Shown here one piece after another: positions 1 through 11,488 of a stretch of DNA of 64,000 nucleotides. Every line of letters begins with the position of its first letter. The first letter of the stretch is position 1. The DNA is taken from positions 14,611 through 78,610 of the forward strand of contig QNGE01003083.1 of the NCBI GenBank assembly GCA_008508345.1, given 5' to 3'. Both the position numbers and the translations under genes were made by a program. This DNA comes from Paragonimus westermani. Taxonomy: Eukaryota > Platyhelminthes > Trematoda > Plagiorchiida > Troglotrematidae. The notes beneath the pieces are model-generated. The model did not search any database and had not been told where the DNA came from. It worked only from the letters and a program-made list of their open reading frames with translations.

Positions 1-870
1 AACTTTTCCCAATAACCAAGCCTCACGATCAGCCTTCAGGCTACGTTTCAGTTTCCTACGGACATCTCTTCTAGACTTGTTATGTGAACTGTCAGGAGGG
101 TGTTCCGCCTGGCTTCTAACAACTCCAGGGATTTCTCCGAGATCCAATGTCTGTTCATTCCATGTACCCGCGTGCCGCATGCTAATGTACCTGCTTCACG
201 AATTGCCTTCGTGATCTGAGTGCAGCATCAATTAGGATCCTCAGCATGAGAATTACTGGGGCAGATTTCTAAGCTGACTTGATACTTATGCTTTACCGAC
301 GGTATAGTCAGTTTGTCAACCGTCAATCGTTGCTGTCGTTGGGGTTTTGCTCAGCAAAAGTGGGTAGGAAACGACAGCAGACCAGGGCATGATTTGAATA
401 TGGTTACGTGCTCCAATAAGGACGACAGTCCTGAATGGAACCCCGCCACTTATAACTAACAGCTATGTGGTCTATCTGAGACCAGGTTTGTTTCAGAGAG
501 GGAGGGCGCCAAGCATAGGAATGACATGCACGATGCCTAAAACTAGTGCTGGCTAAAAACAGCTTATGCTCAGCGCACAGCTGCAATAGTCGCCCACCAT
601 TGTCCGAACGATGTGATGCCATCCCAAACCTGCCACCTAAACGAGATTCGGCCTCACCAAAGCAGAATCATGTTTGTGTGTAGGCTGAGCTACTGCAAGG
701 CGCCCAGACCTAGACAGGAGAACGATTAGGATTCCAAACCAAATCATTTGGCTCAAAAGCCTGTACCGCAAGGCAGCGAGTGGGCGACGGTGTACCAGAA
801 ATGGTACGTTTTTCGGGAGAGATGCCAACCATTATTCAACCCCCAACCTGGAGGACCAGGAGATTATGGT
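1..870 (-). mobile_element. RTE-type non-LTR retrotransposon, endonuclease fragment
   Basis: Read on the minus strand, 622 to 404 gives a stretch typical of the apurinic-like endonuclease domain of fluke RTE/CR1-type elements: LLQLCAEHKLFLAS, then SYAWRPPS, then TWSQIDHIAVSYKWRGSIQD. The SQIDHI segment is a conserved endonuclease motif. Immediately downstream (about 400-360) the usual S-D-H catalytic triplet reads S-N-H and is preceded by an in-frame stop. Upstream sequence (828-637) is in another frame, so there is at least one frameshift. It is a dead 5'-region fragment; the reverse transcriptase part is not in the window. The family is assigned by motif recognition, and the exact clade is inferred. 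Confidence 0.75.
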
Positions 871-1151
871 TTGTCAGACCTCTTCCTGTTGGCATGCCTG
901 GTATGAGTAATTCTGTCTAGTTTAGCCTAAAACGTCATCGAGATGCGCAAGCTGTCACACCACGTCAAGGTCCAATCTCACTGTGACTTAGGAGAAAGCT
1001 AAGGCCCCAATGGCTGGCCCACCTAGACTTGAGTGTCCTGTTAATATGTCGGCCCACAAATATTCGTGAATACTCGAATTGGTACCATTTCCATGCTCCA
1101 TCCGCCTTCTAGCTGCATCTCCCTATCTGCTACCTACACCAGAGCGGATAG

Positions 1152-1598
1152 GTGAGAATGTACTCCTCCTTTACTGTTCCATCCAATTTCGTTCTTAGAA
1201 CCCTCTCAATCCCCAACTCCAGCGATTATTCTGGTGCTCTGCCAATAGATATATTTGATCATACAATCACTACCCCGGTAAATCCCGACTTCTACCGTCC
1301 GACCTACGGTTTCCCTGTCGTTTGCTTAAGCCTACCGCGCGATCTTAATATAGGTGCTTTCAACGTTCACGCGCTGTACCAGTTAGTTCTACGGGCCGCC
1401 GTCGCTCGCACATCCGACTCAGCTAAGTTCGAAACTGGGATTCAGGACCGTAATCAATGTATCGGCGACGCTTACACTGTGCTCGGTGCTTTTCCTACCA
1501 ACTTTACGACCGTCACTGTCGGTCAGGTTGCAATAGGTATGACTCAGAGTAACGGCTGCAGTTCTAGTGGTACATTCGATTCCCGTTGGCTGTAGACT
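1152..1598 (+). mobile_element. RTE-type retrotransposon, N-terminal/endonuclease start, partial
   Basis: A 148-codon open stretch on the plus strand contains LNIGAFNVHALYQ at about 1346-1384, matching the first endonuclease motif (normally FNVRTL), followed some 30 residues later by ETGIQDRNQ at about 1431-1457, matching the second motif (normally SETRIQD, whose Glu is catalytic and is retained here). The element lies opposite in orientation to the fragment at 1-870 and holds an earlier part of the same kind of protein. Everything after about residue 110 is no longer recognisable and the frame ends at 1595. It is a truncated, inactive copy. Confidence 0.65.
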
Positions 1599-2309
1599 CT
1601 GTGCAGTCCGCTTAGTAGGTTTCGTCATGATCAGCTCTAAGAGCCAAATATTTCCACTGTGTGTGCTTATGTTCCAATTGACCGTAGTTACACCGGTGTC
1701 TAAGACACCTTTTACTCACATTTGGGTCAATATATAGTTCTGCTCCACTCATTTTTTTTTCCCGTCATGTCGCCCAAGTCGGTCGGTTAGACAAAACTGA
1801 GTCAGACTTCGGCTAATAGCATGTCGTTTGGGTAGTGTTGGGTGACTGTTGCAACTAATCGCCGAACACGTATATTTTACCCAGCACTAATCCCACCTAT
1901 CGTAGAGTCTTCCTGAAACCGAGACCTGATCCCCAGTAGACCGCACAACTCTTAGTTACAGATGGCTTGACTCTATTGAGGACTGTGCATCTTGTTCGAT
2001 TCAGATCTTGCGTCAGCACGTTGTCGCTTTGCTCTTACTTTTGATGGACAGCGGCCCCACTGTCGGCAACTTCTTGAGAAATTGACCAGGCCGTCGGTAA
2101 AGCATGAATACCACTCTAGCCTAGAGTGCAAGTTCATCAGATTTAACTTCAAAGATCTTAATCGCAGCAGGACACAAATCTCAGTCCACGAAACGGGCGC
2201 TGTATCACACGACGCAGTTGTTCGTTAGCGAACCAGACAAGATGTCTTAAAGTCTATTGGGCTGTTAGATATCAATTGGTGTGTTCCTCAAAGTGATTAG
2301 AAGGTTGAG
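1599..2309. other. Unassigned interspersed DNA
   Basis: No coding, RNA or repeat signal was recognised. There are short chance open frames only and a T-rich run at 1751-1760. Confidence 0.4.
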
Positions 2310-2760
2310 TTGATCATCACTTTTGTTTGCTCGTTGATTTCGGATTCAATCGGGTTTTCAAATAGTCTTTCCTGTCGCCCTCTTCTTGAAAGATGTACAC
2401 GACTTCAGTTTCACTCCTGTTTGATCCGATCATTATTGCATATCCTTATCACGATCAAGATTTGAACTCTGATCACGCCTTCACAAGACAACCATGCCAT
2501 CCACTGCGCAGCTGATCGTATACTGGACGAAGCAAAATGATCACACCCAAGTGCTCACCCACGTTTGCTTGTGAGAATTTGATCAGGTTACCTGGTCATC
2601 TCGAAAGGAGACATTGCAACTGTCATGTTGGCTCCAGTGGATAAGCCCTCAGTTGAGACTTCAGAATGGAGTGGAGATCTCCGAGTTCATCCAACCTGCC
2701 AGGCAGCATACTAGACTACTGATGAGTAGCTGCAGATTTGGCTGGATGGAACTTCTTCCT
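2310..2760 (-). mobile_element. tRNA-derived SINE, old diverged copy
   Basis: This aligns by eye along its whole length with the 431-bp unit repeated at 51898-52885: the GTTGATCATCACT start, the antisense B box gatttgaac near 2461, CCACTGCGC near 2500, GTGAGAATTTGATCAGGTTAC, GGAGACA and the ACTACTGATGAGTAGC end. On the minus strand the order is tRNA-like head with A and B boxes, then body. It is much more diverged than the copies at 51.9-52.9 kb, so it is an older insertion. Confidence 0.7.
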
Positions 2761-3380
2761 GGACGATGACTTGTTGACTGCACTTTTCCTGCTCACCCAA
2801 TTCGGGGACAGTATCCAAATTACCGTTGGTCATCAGTTTTTTTTAATCAAGTATATAGACGTTTTCGAATCGGTGGGCTTGTCTGCATTTTGAGAGATGC
2901 TTGAGCATTAGGGGGTATCGAACAGGTATGTCAAAATGCCTTCGTCTCCTTATTTTCTTTTTTCAGTTCAAGTTGCGATCCACGGTGAGCTGTCCAACAG
3001 TTTTATTATGAATGTTAGCATGATCATCTTAGCCAACAATACACCAATGGTCCTCATTGATGCTCAACTGCCACACAACCATGAAAAAAAGAAAACCCCA
3101 TACATAAAGAGAAAATACAAAGAAAGGGACTTAACTGTTAAAAATAGCCCTGTCTATATGCAAACAATTAGCGTCAGGGTGCCTATACCTTGCGAATAAA
3201 CAATCAATCTGAGTGAAAGTAAGGCGTCATCAGTAAAACTGTTTCCTTACGGATTTCACAGCCCCGTTAACCACATTGGCCGTTTCAGTTCGGCTTTGTT
3301 ATATACGACAATGGAGGACAGGCTACGGGACTCACAAGTTGCTACCACGGGCCTGCTAATTCGTGGAGGACTGACCTATC
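2761..3380. other. Unassigned DNA between SINE and gypsy fragment
   Basis: Nothing recognisable. The 88-codon open frame at 2936-3202 has low-complexity Lys-rich content and no family signature. Confidence 0.4.
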
Positions 3381-3830
3381 GTGACGGCATATCGAGCTCG
3401 TAGTATGGGAAGCAACTTAGTCCAATTGTGGTGGATTGTCAGGTCGGAGGTGCGAGTTTTCGAACGCTCGGCCGGATACCTCAACGCGGGGGAGGTACGT
3501 TCAAAGGCCTGCCGCGATCGGATCAAGGACAACGTGCGCGACCGGATGAGTCATCCCTCGACTGGATCGGACCAACGGGCGAGGCAGGGCAGGCGAAATA
3601 CGACAGACGGCCAGATCGGAGGCGTGGTTTTTCCAACATTTAGAGAAACATCTCGACACGATGTTGGAATACGGTCAAGGCCAACATTGGGTGGATGGCG
3701 GACAGCACGAGCAGCCGGACGAGCCATCGCGCAACGAAATCGGACAAACAGACGAGGAATGGCAAGCGGAAAACCCCCCGATAGAAGGCACCGATCACAC
3801 ACGTAAACCGGTCAGAAGTGCACACGACGT
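3381..3830 (+). mobile_element. Ty3/gypsy gag fragment, same family as the inverted repeat
   Basis: The plus strand at 3425-3540 (WWIVRSEVRVFERSAGYLNA and the following DNA) is nearly the same as the minus-strand gag region of the left inverted-repeat arm around 44370-44480, which reads WWIVRPEVRVFERSAEYLNA in the corresponding frame. Beyond about 3560 the similarity fades. The sequence is GC-richer than its surroundings. It is a third, short and dead copy of the element that forms the 41-44.6 / 54.6-58 kb inverted repeat. Confidence 0.65.
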
Positions 3831-4734
3831 GTGAGCGGAAACCGGGAGGTGTTGCGGGTTGGAATTATGACTCATAAACGAGAGCGCGCGCGTTGCATGT
3901 GACTGGCGATTTGGACAATAAAGATTGTGCCTTATTGGACGCCCTCTCGCTACACAATGACGCTGGCTGCGATAACCACAAGGAGCTGTGTAACTGATGA
4001 AGTCTTACTTATGTGATGTCACCTTGACAATGCCCATTTGAATTTAGATTTGAGTGTCTTCCTAGTAATCCTATTTCACCTCTTTCCCTTATTTCTTCTC
4101 TCAGTCATGGATTGTTCTCATCATGGATTCACGGGAGTGTAGTGGAGCTTGGAAATTGCTTAGCTAAAGAAGTCTTAGTAGTGAATAAAAATGTCGCATA
4201 GGTAAGCCAAATGGCGTTGACGCAATAGCACGTATGAAACTGTCGGTTGTTTTATACGTTACACTGATAGGACAGGGTCTGTAAATTAACCAACGTCCAC
4301 GGAGATGACGAGGGGACCGGTGTGTCGTTCGAGGTAAGGTTAACTTTTTCACAAACCACAAAAACAATTGTGCACTTTACACTTGCAATAACCAATGCAG
4401 TTCACTCAACCACAGAAAGGACGAACGGTACGATTGCAAGATACTTTCAACGAATGCGCGAGAAACACGTCACCTAAACACTACTCTGGGTAAACATCAT
4501 GAAAACCTCATGAGCATATAAAATAGTACAAATGACAAATATGCACAATAAACACTGTAGCAGTTAAGCATCGATATGAACCACTGCTCTATTGCTGTTT
4601 TAATTAGTGCTTGTAGGGTGTCCTCACTACAGTTACATCACCTGTTACACATCGTTTCCTGTTCGCAACAGAGTATGCTGACACTAGAGGTAAAAAAGAA
4701 ATAGGCGTTCCTCATAGAGGATAATGCACAGAGT
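3831..4734. other. Unassigned DNA left of the tandem duplication
   Basis: No gene or known repeat was recognised. The stretch ends exactly at the duplication junction (4734/4735). Confidence 0.4.
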
Positions 4735-5061
4735 GATGTTTTTATTCTCCGTAGGTTTCCGGATCAGCGTTCGCACACACACAGCCTGTTTATAACGGCG
4801 GCATTGCTCGTTTACGATGATGCATTCGATTAGATTGATCGATGTGCGCTGTTGGAGTCGTTCAGACGTAAGAGCTTGCCGAACATGTGTAAGTATATCG
4901 TCTATGTCCTGCCCTAATGCATCACGTATTCGTGATGGAATGTAGCCTCCTTTTCTATCGATAGTGTTGTTGGCAACGTGCATGCAGTATGCCACGACAA
5001 AATACCTCAGGACTGCAAATGTTATCAAAAGCTCACTGGGTTGGTTTATCCCGACTACCAC
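4684..5061 (-). CDS. Hypothetical ORF crossing the duplication's left junction, copy 1
   Basis: The minus-strand open frame runs from a GTG at 5061 to a stop at 4684. It reads like ordinary protein sequence: a hydrophobic stretch (LLITFAVLRYFVVAYCMHVA), then a charged helical part (IRDALGQDIDDILTHVRQAL) and a basic C-terminus. I recognise no family. About 109 codons lie inside the duplicated unit; the last 16 residues (to 4684) are unique flank. The first in-frame ATG is inside the hydrophobic stretch, so the start is uncertain. No splice sites were identified. It may be a chance open frame or an exon of an unknown gene. Confidence 0.2.
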   Translation of the reverse strand: MVVGINQPSELLITFAVLRYFVVAYCMHVANNTIDRKGGYIPSRIRDALGQDIDDILTHVRQALTSERLQQRTSINLIECIIVNEQCRRYKQAVCVRTLIRKPTENKNITLCIILYEERLFLFYL

Positions 5062-7264
5062 AGTTTAGTGATGGATCTTATCCACTGGACCGTACAATGT
5101 AAATCCGATGAAATTCTGCGTAGTTACATACCATAGAAACGGCTATTGACCTATGTGATGACATGTGTAATGTATGTGACTGAGTGTGCTTAACTAGTCT
5201 CATTGGAATTCGAGAAGACACCTTATTTGCTTCATTACCTGTCTCACAGCAAGCTGTCGATTCATCCTAAACAGTCAACAAATGGCGTAATATTTTGAGA
5301 GGTAGAGTGAACTATTTACCGCATATTTGTTTCTTGCTCGCATGTAACGTTGGTTTGAAATAGAACACTTATGTGGAAGCGTGTACCCTGCTACTGCTCT
5401 TAAATATTTCTGATAAGTGCACACCCACTGCTTATTCTCTTGTGTTGTTCAACATATTGTGAACGCAGCTGGTGTTGCTTTTTACTCTCATATCTATGTA
5501 ACCGATCCACGTTAATTCGTTCATCAGAGCTTCCAACTTATTAGAGCGGCTGTTTCTATGCCTCTTTTCAGCGCTGGTCTTACGAGACGAGGTTATCTGA
5601 TTATCCCTTTTGTACTGTATTAATGCGTTCGAGGCACTGATTGACAGTATCATTACAACTTGCGTGAAAGCGAAACCAGAATTCACTATGTCTTAAACCA
5701 GTCGAGGATCACTTCCTGCGTGTGGTGTCCTCATTTTGTGACTGAGGTTCACAGTTCACTTCACACTCACATCAACTGCAAATTCACTTAATGTGAAGTG
5801 GATCCCGCAAGCTCTGATAACAGTGTCCGTAAATACTCTGCAATCATCTCCAGTTGTACTACAGGGTTATTGAAAATAATGAATTGACGTGAAAGCTTTT
5901 GATTAATGTTGAACACGACACATCTAGACCACGACTTTACTCTGTACAAGGGTGATAATAAGTTGGGAAATATTTCCAGCGTTAAATTCTTACATCCCCT
6001 TCATCAAACATCCTGCCAGTTTCAAAGTTTGTCGAGTGTCTGGAATGTTTATTTTCTACTGTCCCCTGTTGTTCATATGGTGTTGTCATTTGATTTAGAG
6101 TTTGCCGTCTGTCTTTTGTTTTCCTCTTCGCTGTTCACCTTATGAACTGTCTTATATGGGTTGAGGGTTGGCACGTTGGTTATACTGTTTCCCGGTAGTA
6201 TTTGCCGAACTGTTGGCAGAACAATCATTTTCCCCGGACCTGTAATCCACTGTTCGTTTTAACCAGACTTCTTCCCGCTATGTTAATCCTGTTGATGTTT
6301 TACGCTCGCGAGGAATTTGCCGATGCGCCTCTTATTCATCCGCTTCGTAACTTTTACGAGGTCGTTTACATTAATGTTGGCAACATTTGATGCTCTCGTA
6401 TACGTCTGTATGTACGTGCAATTCCGTTCACATAGGGCCTCCCGTATGCTACCTCGCTCTTCCTCGTTACAACAAACTCAAAACGATATATGATCTAAGT
6501 AAACGTTTGATCTGCAGATACATTGTAGGCTTGAAGTTTTTTCACTGTGTCGGGCTTGAATTGTTTCGTTCAATCAGTATTCTTTCGAGCTAAACGCTCA
6601 CATATTCTGAATGACTGGGTAATTTATTGATTTGGCCTTTATTTCGTAGTCATGATGCCCAGCGTGTTGACCATGTGCCAAGTCCTATGGGTCGATCGTT
6701 TTGTCTGTATCTGGAGTTTTCTGTTGTCTTGTTGTTTCCCCTGTTCCTTTATGACATCTTTCCGTTTCTATATTGTTTCTTTACACATGTGCTGCTGTAA
6801 AGATTATGCACATATGCTACGTTATATTTTCTGCGTTCACCTTACTATGCACAAGAGTTGTACAAGTGTAAACCCAATATAAATATATAGACGAATGAAA
6901 ATGAATTCGAGATTATCCAACGCCATCCGTCGTTTTATATTTGGGAGCGACAGTGCTTCAGTTTGATGCCAGAGATTGGATTCGAATCCACACCCACATT
7001 AATGGAATACACTACTACCGGAGTAGTACAATCTGCTTCACAGACCCTGAAGCGTTTTCTGGAACTAGGATTGGACTGTGCTTTAAAGGAAAACAGGATG
7101 TGATTGTATCGGTTTTGATGAGTCTCTCAGCACGAGATCAATCAATGTCTCGCGGAACATTCCAATCAGTTAAACTCAGATACTCGAGCAAACCAGTCAG
7201 ACTGGTCTACGAATGTAGCATCGGTTTTAGTATAACGTGAACCCAAGTGGAACAGGTTACTTTC

Positions 7265-7516
7265 AAGTCGAACATCACTCACATTTGATCGCAGCCTTCG
7301 CATTCAGATAGACTTTCCAGTCAACCTCTTTCGAAAAGAAGCACTGGATTCCAGTTTCGCTCTCATTAAAGCTCGTCAGTAGTGCATGTCCTTGCCACGG
7401 CCGGGATTTGAACTCTGGCGACGCTTTCATGAGGCAACCGTGTTGATCACTGCTCCATTGATCTCACATTAGGCACGACCGAATTATCAACTCTGAACAC
7501 TCAATCACTTTCGCTT
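7265..7516 (-). mobile_element. tRNA-derived SINE fragment in duplication copy 1
   Basis: It shares the sequence GAACATCACTCACATTTGAT through CACGACCGAATTATCAA and CAATCACTTTCGCTT with the 431-bp SINE unit at 51.9 kb. The antisense B box gatttgaac is intact at 7405-7413. The antisense A box (around 7460-7470) is damaged compared with the younger copies. The distal body of the element is missing. Its divergence is intermediate between the 2.3 kb and 52 kb copies. Confidence 0.8.
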
Positions 7517-7867
7517 AAAACAGGTTACTCAGCTGCGTACCTGACTTAGACAAACTGACAACAAGCGGAGCCATGTCATCTAATTGAGATCATCACTTGA
7601 TTCCCACATTTTCTTGCTTTGTCATTTATGTTATAACATAAAGGTCTACTAAACTCGAGATTGCTGCTATACCTGTCGTTTTGCTTTCCCTTCAGAGTAG
7701 GTAGTTTTCCACTAAACGTGTTAAACCGTAACCTTCCGCTAGTGTGTAGGTGCTTGCACTTTGAGGATATTCTGTGGAGGTTCCTCAGTAATTTCTGCCC
7801 CGTGGATATGATAATGAGGCTTAATCAATTGGCTGTTTTGACGTTTTTCGGCAACGTGTTTTTGTTA

Positions 7868-7975
7868 GACCTCAGGCTAGTTAAGTGGTTAACACGAGGG
7901 CACTGTCTACGATGGTTGGAAAACGCAGAACACCGAGTTCCAGTCCTCAAGGTCTTCATCGTTCTGATAACACCA
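7868..7975 (+). repeat. tRNA-like Pol III promoter remnant (SINE head?), copy 1
   Basis: The plus strand carries a perfect A-box match, TAGTTAAGTGG, at 7878-7888, and 48 bases later a near B box, GTTCCAGTC, at 7937-7945 (the purine after GTTC is replaced by C). The spacing and order fit a tRNA head. No foldable acceptor stem was seen, so it is read as an old SINE head rather than a tRNA gene. It is repeated at 11245-11352. Confidence 0.4.
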
Positions 7976-8006
7976 TCATATTATCAAGTAAAAACGTGGT
8001 CAAAGA

Positions 8007-8438
8007 TCATAAATACCTTGACGTTGTTTTGCTGTGACCTGGAATCGTTTGCCAGAGCTTCGTGATCCTCCATCCTTGCGCAATGTCTCGACTTTCCTGC
8101 TCGTATCCAAAGATGTTTTTATTCTCCGTAGGTTTCCGGATCAGCGTTCGCACACACACAGCCTGTTTATAACGGCGGCATTGCTCGTTTACGATGATGC
8201 ATTCGATTAGATTGATCGATGTGCGCTGTTGGAGTCGTTCAGACGTAAGAGCTTGCCGAACATGTGTAAGTATATCGTCTATGTCCTGCCCTAATGCATC
8301 ACGTATTCGTGATGGAATGTAGCCTCCTTTTCTATCGATAGTGTTGTTGGCAACGTGCATGCAGTATGCCACGACAAAATACCTCAGGACTGCAAATGTT
8401 ATCAAAAGCTCACTGGGTTGGTTTATCCCTACTACCAC
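8007..8438 (-). CDS. Hypothetical ORF, copy 2 of the 4684-5061 frame with a new C-terminus
   Basis: This repeats the first 109 codons of the 4684-5061 frame, with one silent change (second codon GTC versus GTA). After the junction it reads 34 different residues taken from the end of copy 1 of the duplication, ending at 8007. The C-terminus is therefore a by-product of the tandem duplication. No function is recognised. Confidence 0.15.
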   Translation of the reverse strand: MVVGINQPSELLITFAVLRYFVVAYCMHVANNTIDRKGGYIPSRIRDALGQDIDDILTHVRQALTSERLQQRTSINLIECIIVNEQCRRYKQAVCVRTLIRKPTENKNIFGYEQESRDIAQGWRITKLWQTIPGHSKTTSRYL

Positions 8439-10641
8439 AGTTTAGTGATGGATCTTATCCACTGGACCGTACAATGTAAATCCGATGAAATTCTGCGTAG
8501 TTACATACCATAGAAACGGCTATTGACCTATGTGATGACATGTGTAATGTATGTGACTGAGTGTGCTTAACTAGTCTCATTGGAATTCGAGAAGACACCT
8601 TATTTGCTTCATTACCTGTCTCACAGCAAGCTGTCGATTCATCCTAAACAGTCAACAAATGGCGTAATATTTTGAGAGGTAGAGTGAACTATTTACCGCA
8701 TATTTGTTTCTTGCTCGCATGTAACGTTGGTTTGAAATAGAACACTTATGTGGAAGCGTGTACCCTGCTACTGCTCTTAAATATTTCTGATAAGTGCACA
8801 CCCACTGCTTATTCTCTTGTGTTGTTCAACATATTGTGAACGCAGCTGGTGTTGCTTTTTACTCTCATATCTATGTAACCGATCCACGTTAATTCGTTCA
8901 TCAGAGCTTCCAACTTATTAGAGCGGCTGTTTCTATGCCTCTTTTCAGCGCTGGTCTTACGAGACGAGGTTATCTGATTATCCCTTTTGTACTGTATTAA
9001 TGCGTTCGAGGCACTGATTGACAGTATCATTACAACTTGCGTGAAAGCGAAACCAGAATTCACTATGTCTTAAACCAGTCGAGGATCACTTCCTGCGTGT
9101 GGTGTCCTCATTTTGTGACTGAGGTTCACAGTTCACTTCACACTCACATCAACTGCAAATTCACTTAATGTGAAGTGGATCCCGCAAGCTCTGATAACAG
9201 TGTCCGTAAATACTCTGCAATCATCTCCAGTTGTACTACAGGGTTATTGAAAATAATGAATTGACGTGAAAGCTTTTGATTAATGTTGAACACGACACAT
9301 CTAGACCACGACTTTACTCTGTACAAGGGTGATAATAAGTTGGGAAATATTTCCAGCGTTAAATTCTTACATCCCCTTCATCAAACATCCTGCCAGTTTC
9401 AAAGTTTGTCGAGTGTCTGGAATGTTTATTTTCTACTGTCCCCTGTTGTTCATATGGTGTTGTCATTTGATTTAGAGTTTGCCGTCTGTCTTTTGTTTTC
9501 CTCTTCGCTGTTCACCTTATGAACTGTCTTATATGGGTTGAGGGTTGGCACGTTGGTTATACTGTTTCCCGGTAGTATTTGCCGAACTGTTGGCAGAACA
9601 ATCATTTTCCCCGGACCTGTAATCCACTGTTCGTTTTAACCAGACTTCTTCCCGCTATGTTAATCCTGTTGATGTTTTACGCTCGCGAGGAATTTGCCGA
9701 TGCGCCTCTTATTCATCCGCTTCGTAACTTTTACGAGGTCGTTTACATTAATGTTGGCAACATTTGATGCTCTCGTATACGTCTGTATGTACGTGCAATT
9801 CCGTTCACATAGGGCCTCCCGTATGCTACCTCGCTCTTCCTCGTTACAACAAACTCAAAACGATATATGATCTAAGTAAACGTTTGATCTGCAGATACAT
9901 TGTAGGCTTGAAGTTTTTTCACTGTGTCGGGCTTGAATTGTTTCGTTCAATCAGTATTCTTTCGAGCTAAACGCTCACATATTCTGAATGACTGGGTAAT
10001 TTATTGATTTGGCCTTTATTTCGTAGTCATGATGCCCAGCGTGTTGACCATGTGCCAAGTCCTATGGGTCGATCGTTTTGTCTGTATCTGGAGTTTTCTG
10101 TTGTCTTGTTGTTTCCCCTGTTCCTTTATGACATCTTTCCGTTTCTATATTGTTTCTTTACACATGTGCTGCTGTAAAGATTATGCACATATGCTACGTT
10201 ATATTTTCTGCGTTCACCTTACTATGCACAAGAGTTGTACAAGTGTAAACCCAATATAAATATATAGACGAATGAAAATGAATTCGAGATTATCCAACGC
10301 CATCCGTCGTTTTATATTTGGGAGCGACAGTGCTTCAGTTTGATGCCAGAGATTGGATTCGAATCCACACCCACATTAATGGAATACACTACTACCGGAG
10401 TAGTACAATCTGCTTCACAGACCCTGAAGCGTTTTCTGGAACTAGGATTGGACTGTGCTTTAAAGGAAAACAGGGTGTGATTGTATCGGTTTTGATGAGT
10501 CTCTCAGCACGAGATCAATCAATGTCTCGCGGAACATTCCAATCAGTTAAACTCAGATACTCGAGCAAACCAGTCAGACTGGTCTACGAATGTAGCATCG
10601 GTTTTAGTATAACGTGAACCCAAGTGGAACAGGTTACTTTC

Positions 10642-10893
10642 AAGTCGAACATCACTCACATTTGATCGCAGCCTTCGCATTCAGATAGACTTTCCAGTCA
10701 ACCTCTTTCGAAAAGAAGCACTGGATTCCAGTTTCGCTCTCATTAAAGCTCGTCAGTAGTGCATGTCCTTGCCACGGCCGGGATTTGAACTCTGGCGACG
10801 CTTTCATGAGGCAACCGTGTTGATCACTGCTCCATTGATCTCACATTAGGCACGACCGAATTATCAACTCTGAACACTCAATCACTTTCGCTT
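10642..10893 (-). mobile_element. tRNA-derived SINE fragment in duplication copy 2
   Basis: This is the exact counterpart of the SINE fragment at 7265-7516, carried along by the 3377-bp tandem duplication and not an independent insertion. Confidence 0.8.
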
Positions 10894-11244
10894 AAAACAG
10901 GTTACTCAGCTGCGTACCTGACTTAGACAAACTGACAACAAGCGGAGCCATGTCATCTAATTGAGATCATCACTTGATTCCCACATTTTCTTGCTTTGTC
11001 ATTTATGTTATAACATAAAGGTCTACTAAACTCGAGATTGCTGCTATACCTGTCGTTTTGCTTTCCCTTCAGAGTAGGTAGTTTTCCACTAAACGTGTTA
11101 AACCGTAACCTTCCGCTAGTGTGTAGGTGCTTGCACTTTGAGGATATTCTGTGGAGGTTCCTCAGTAATTTCTGCCCCGTGGATATGATAATGAGGCTTA
11201 ATCAATTGGCTGTTTTGACGTTTTTCGGCAACGTGTTTTTGTTA

Positions 11245-11352
11245 GACCTCAGGCTAGTTAAGTGGTTAACACGAGGGCACTGTCTACGATGGTTGGAAAA
11301 CGCAGAACACCGAGTTCCAGTCCTCAAGGTCTTCATCGTTCTGATAACACCA
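11245..11352 (+). repeat. tRNA-like Pol III promoter remnant, copy 2
   Basis: This is the duplicate of the 7868-7975 segment, with A box at 11255-11265 and B-like box at 11314-11322. Confidence 0.4.
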
Positions 11353-11488
11353 TCATATTATCAAGTAAAAACGTGGTCAAAGATCATAAATACCTTGACG
11401 TTGTTTTGCTGTGACCTGGAATCGTTTGCCAGAGCTTCGTGATCCTCCATCCTTGCGCAATGTCTCGACTTTCCTGCTCGTATCCAAA

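Larger units (their letters stand above)
4735..8111. repeat. Tandem segmental duplication, copy 1 (3377 bp)
   Basis: The segment is repeated head-to-tail at 8112-11488 with a constant offset of 3377 and no indel. Two single-base differences were noticed: C/T near 5052 versus 8429, and A/G near 7099 versus 10476. Copy 1 ends ...TATCCAAA and copy 2 starts GATGTTTTTATT immediately after it. The unit carries a minus-strand SINE, a plus-strand tRNA-like segment and a minus-strand open frame at its left edge. Confidence 0.97.
8112..11488. repeat. Tandem segmental duplication, copy 2 (3377 bp)
   Basis: This is the second copy of the 4735-8111 unit. Its right junction is at 11488/11489, where ...TATCCAAA is followed by TGACTG instead of GATGTT. 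No target-site duplication or clear microhomology is visible at the junctions, so it looks like a segmental event or an assembly effect rather than insertion of a transposon. Confidence 0.97.

Noticed and set aside
7661..8065. 134-codon ORF, duplicated at 11038-11442
   Set aside because: The frame runs through a tRNA-like repeat and starts from a non-ATG codon; the identity between copies is explained by the 3377-bp duplication, not by selection.
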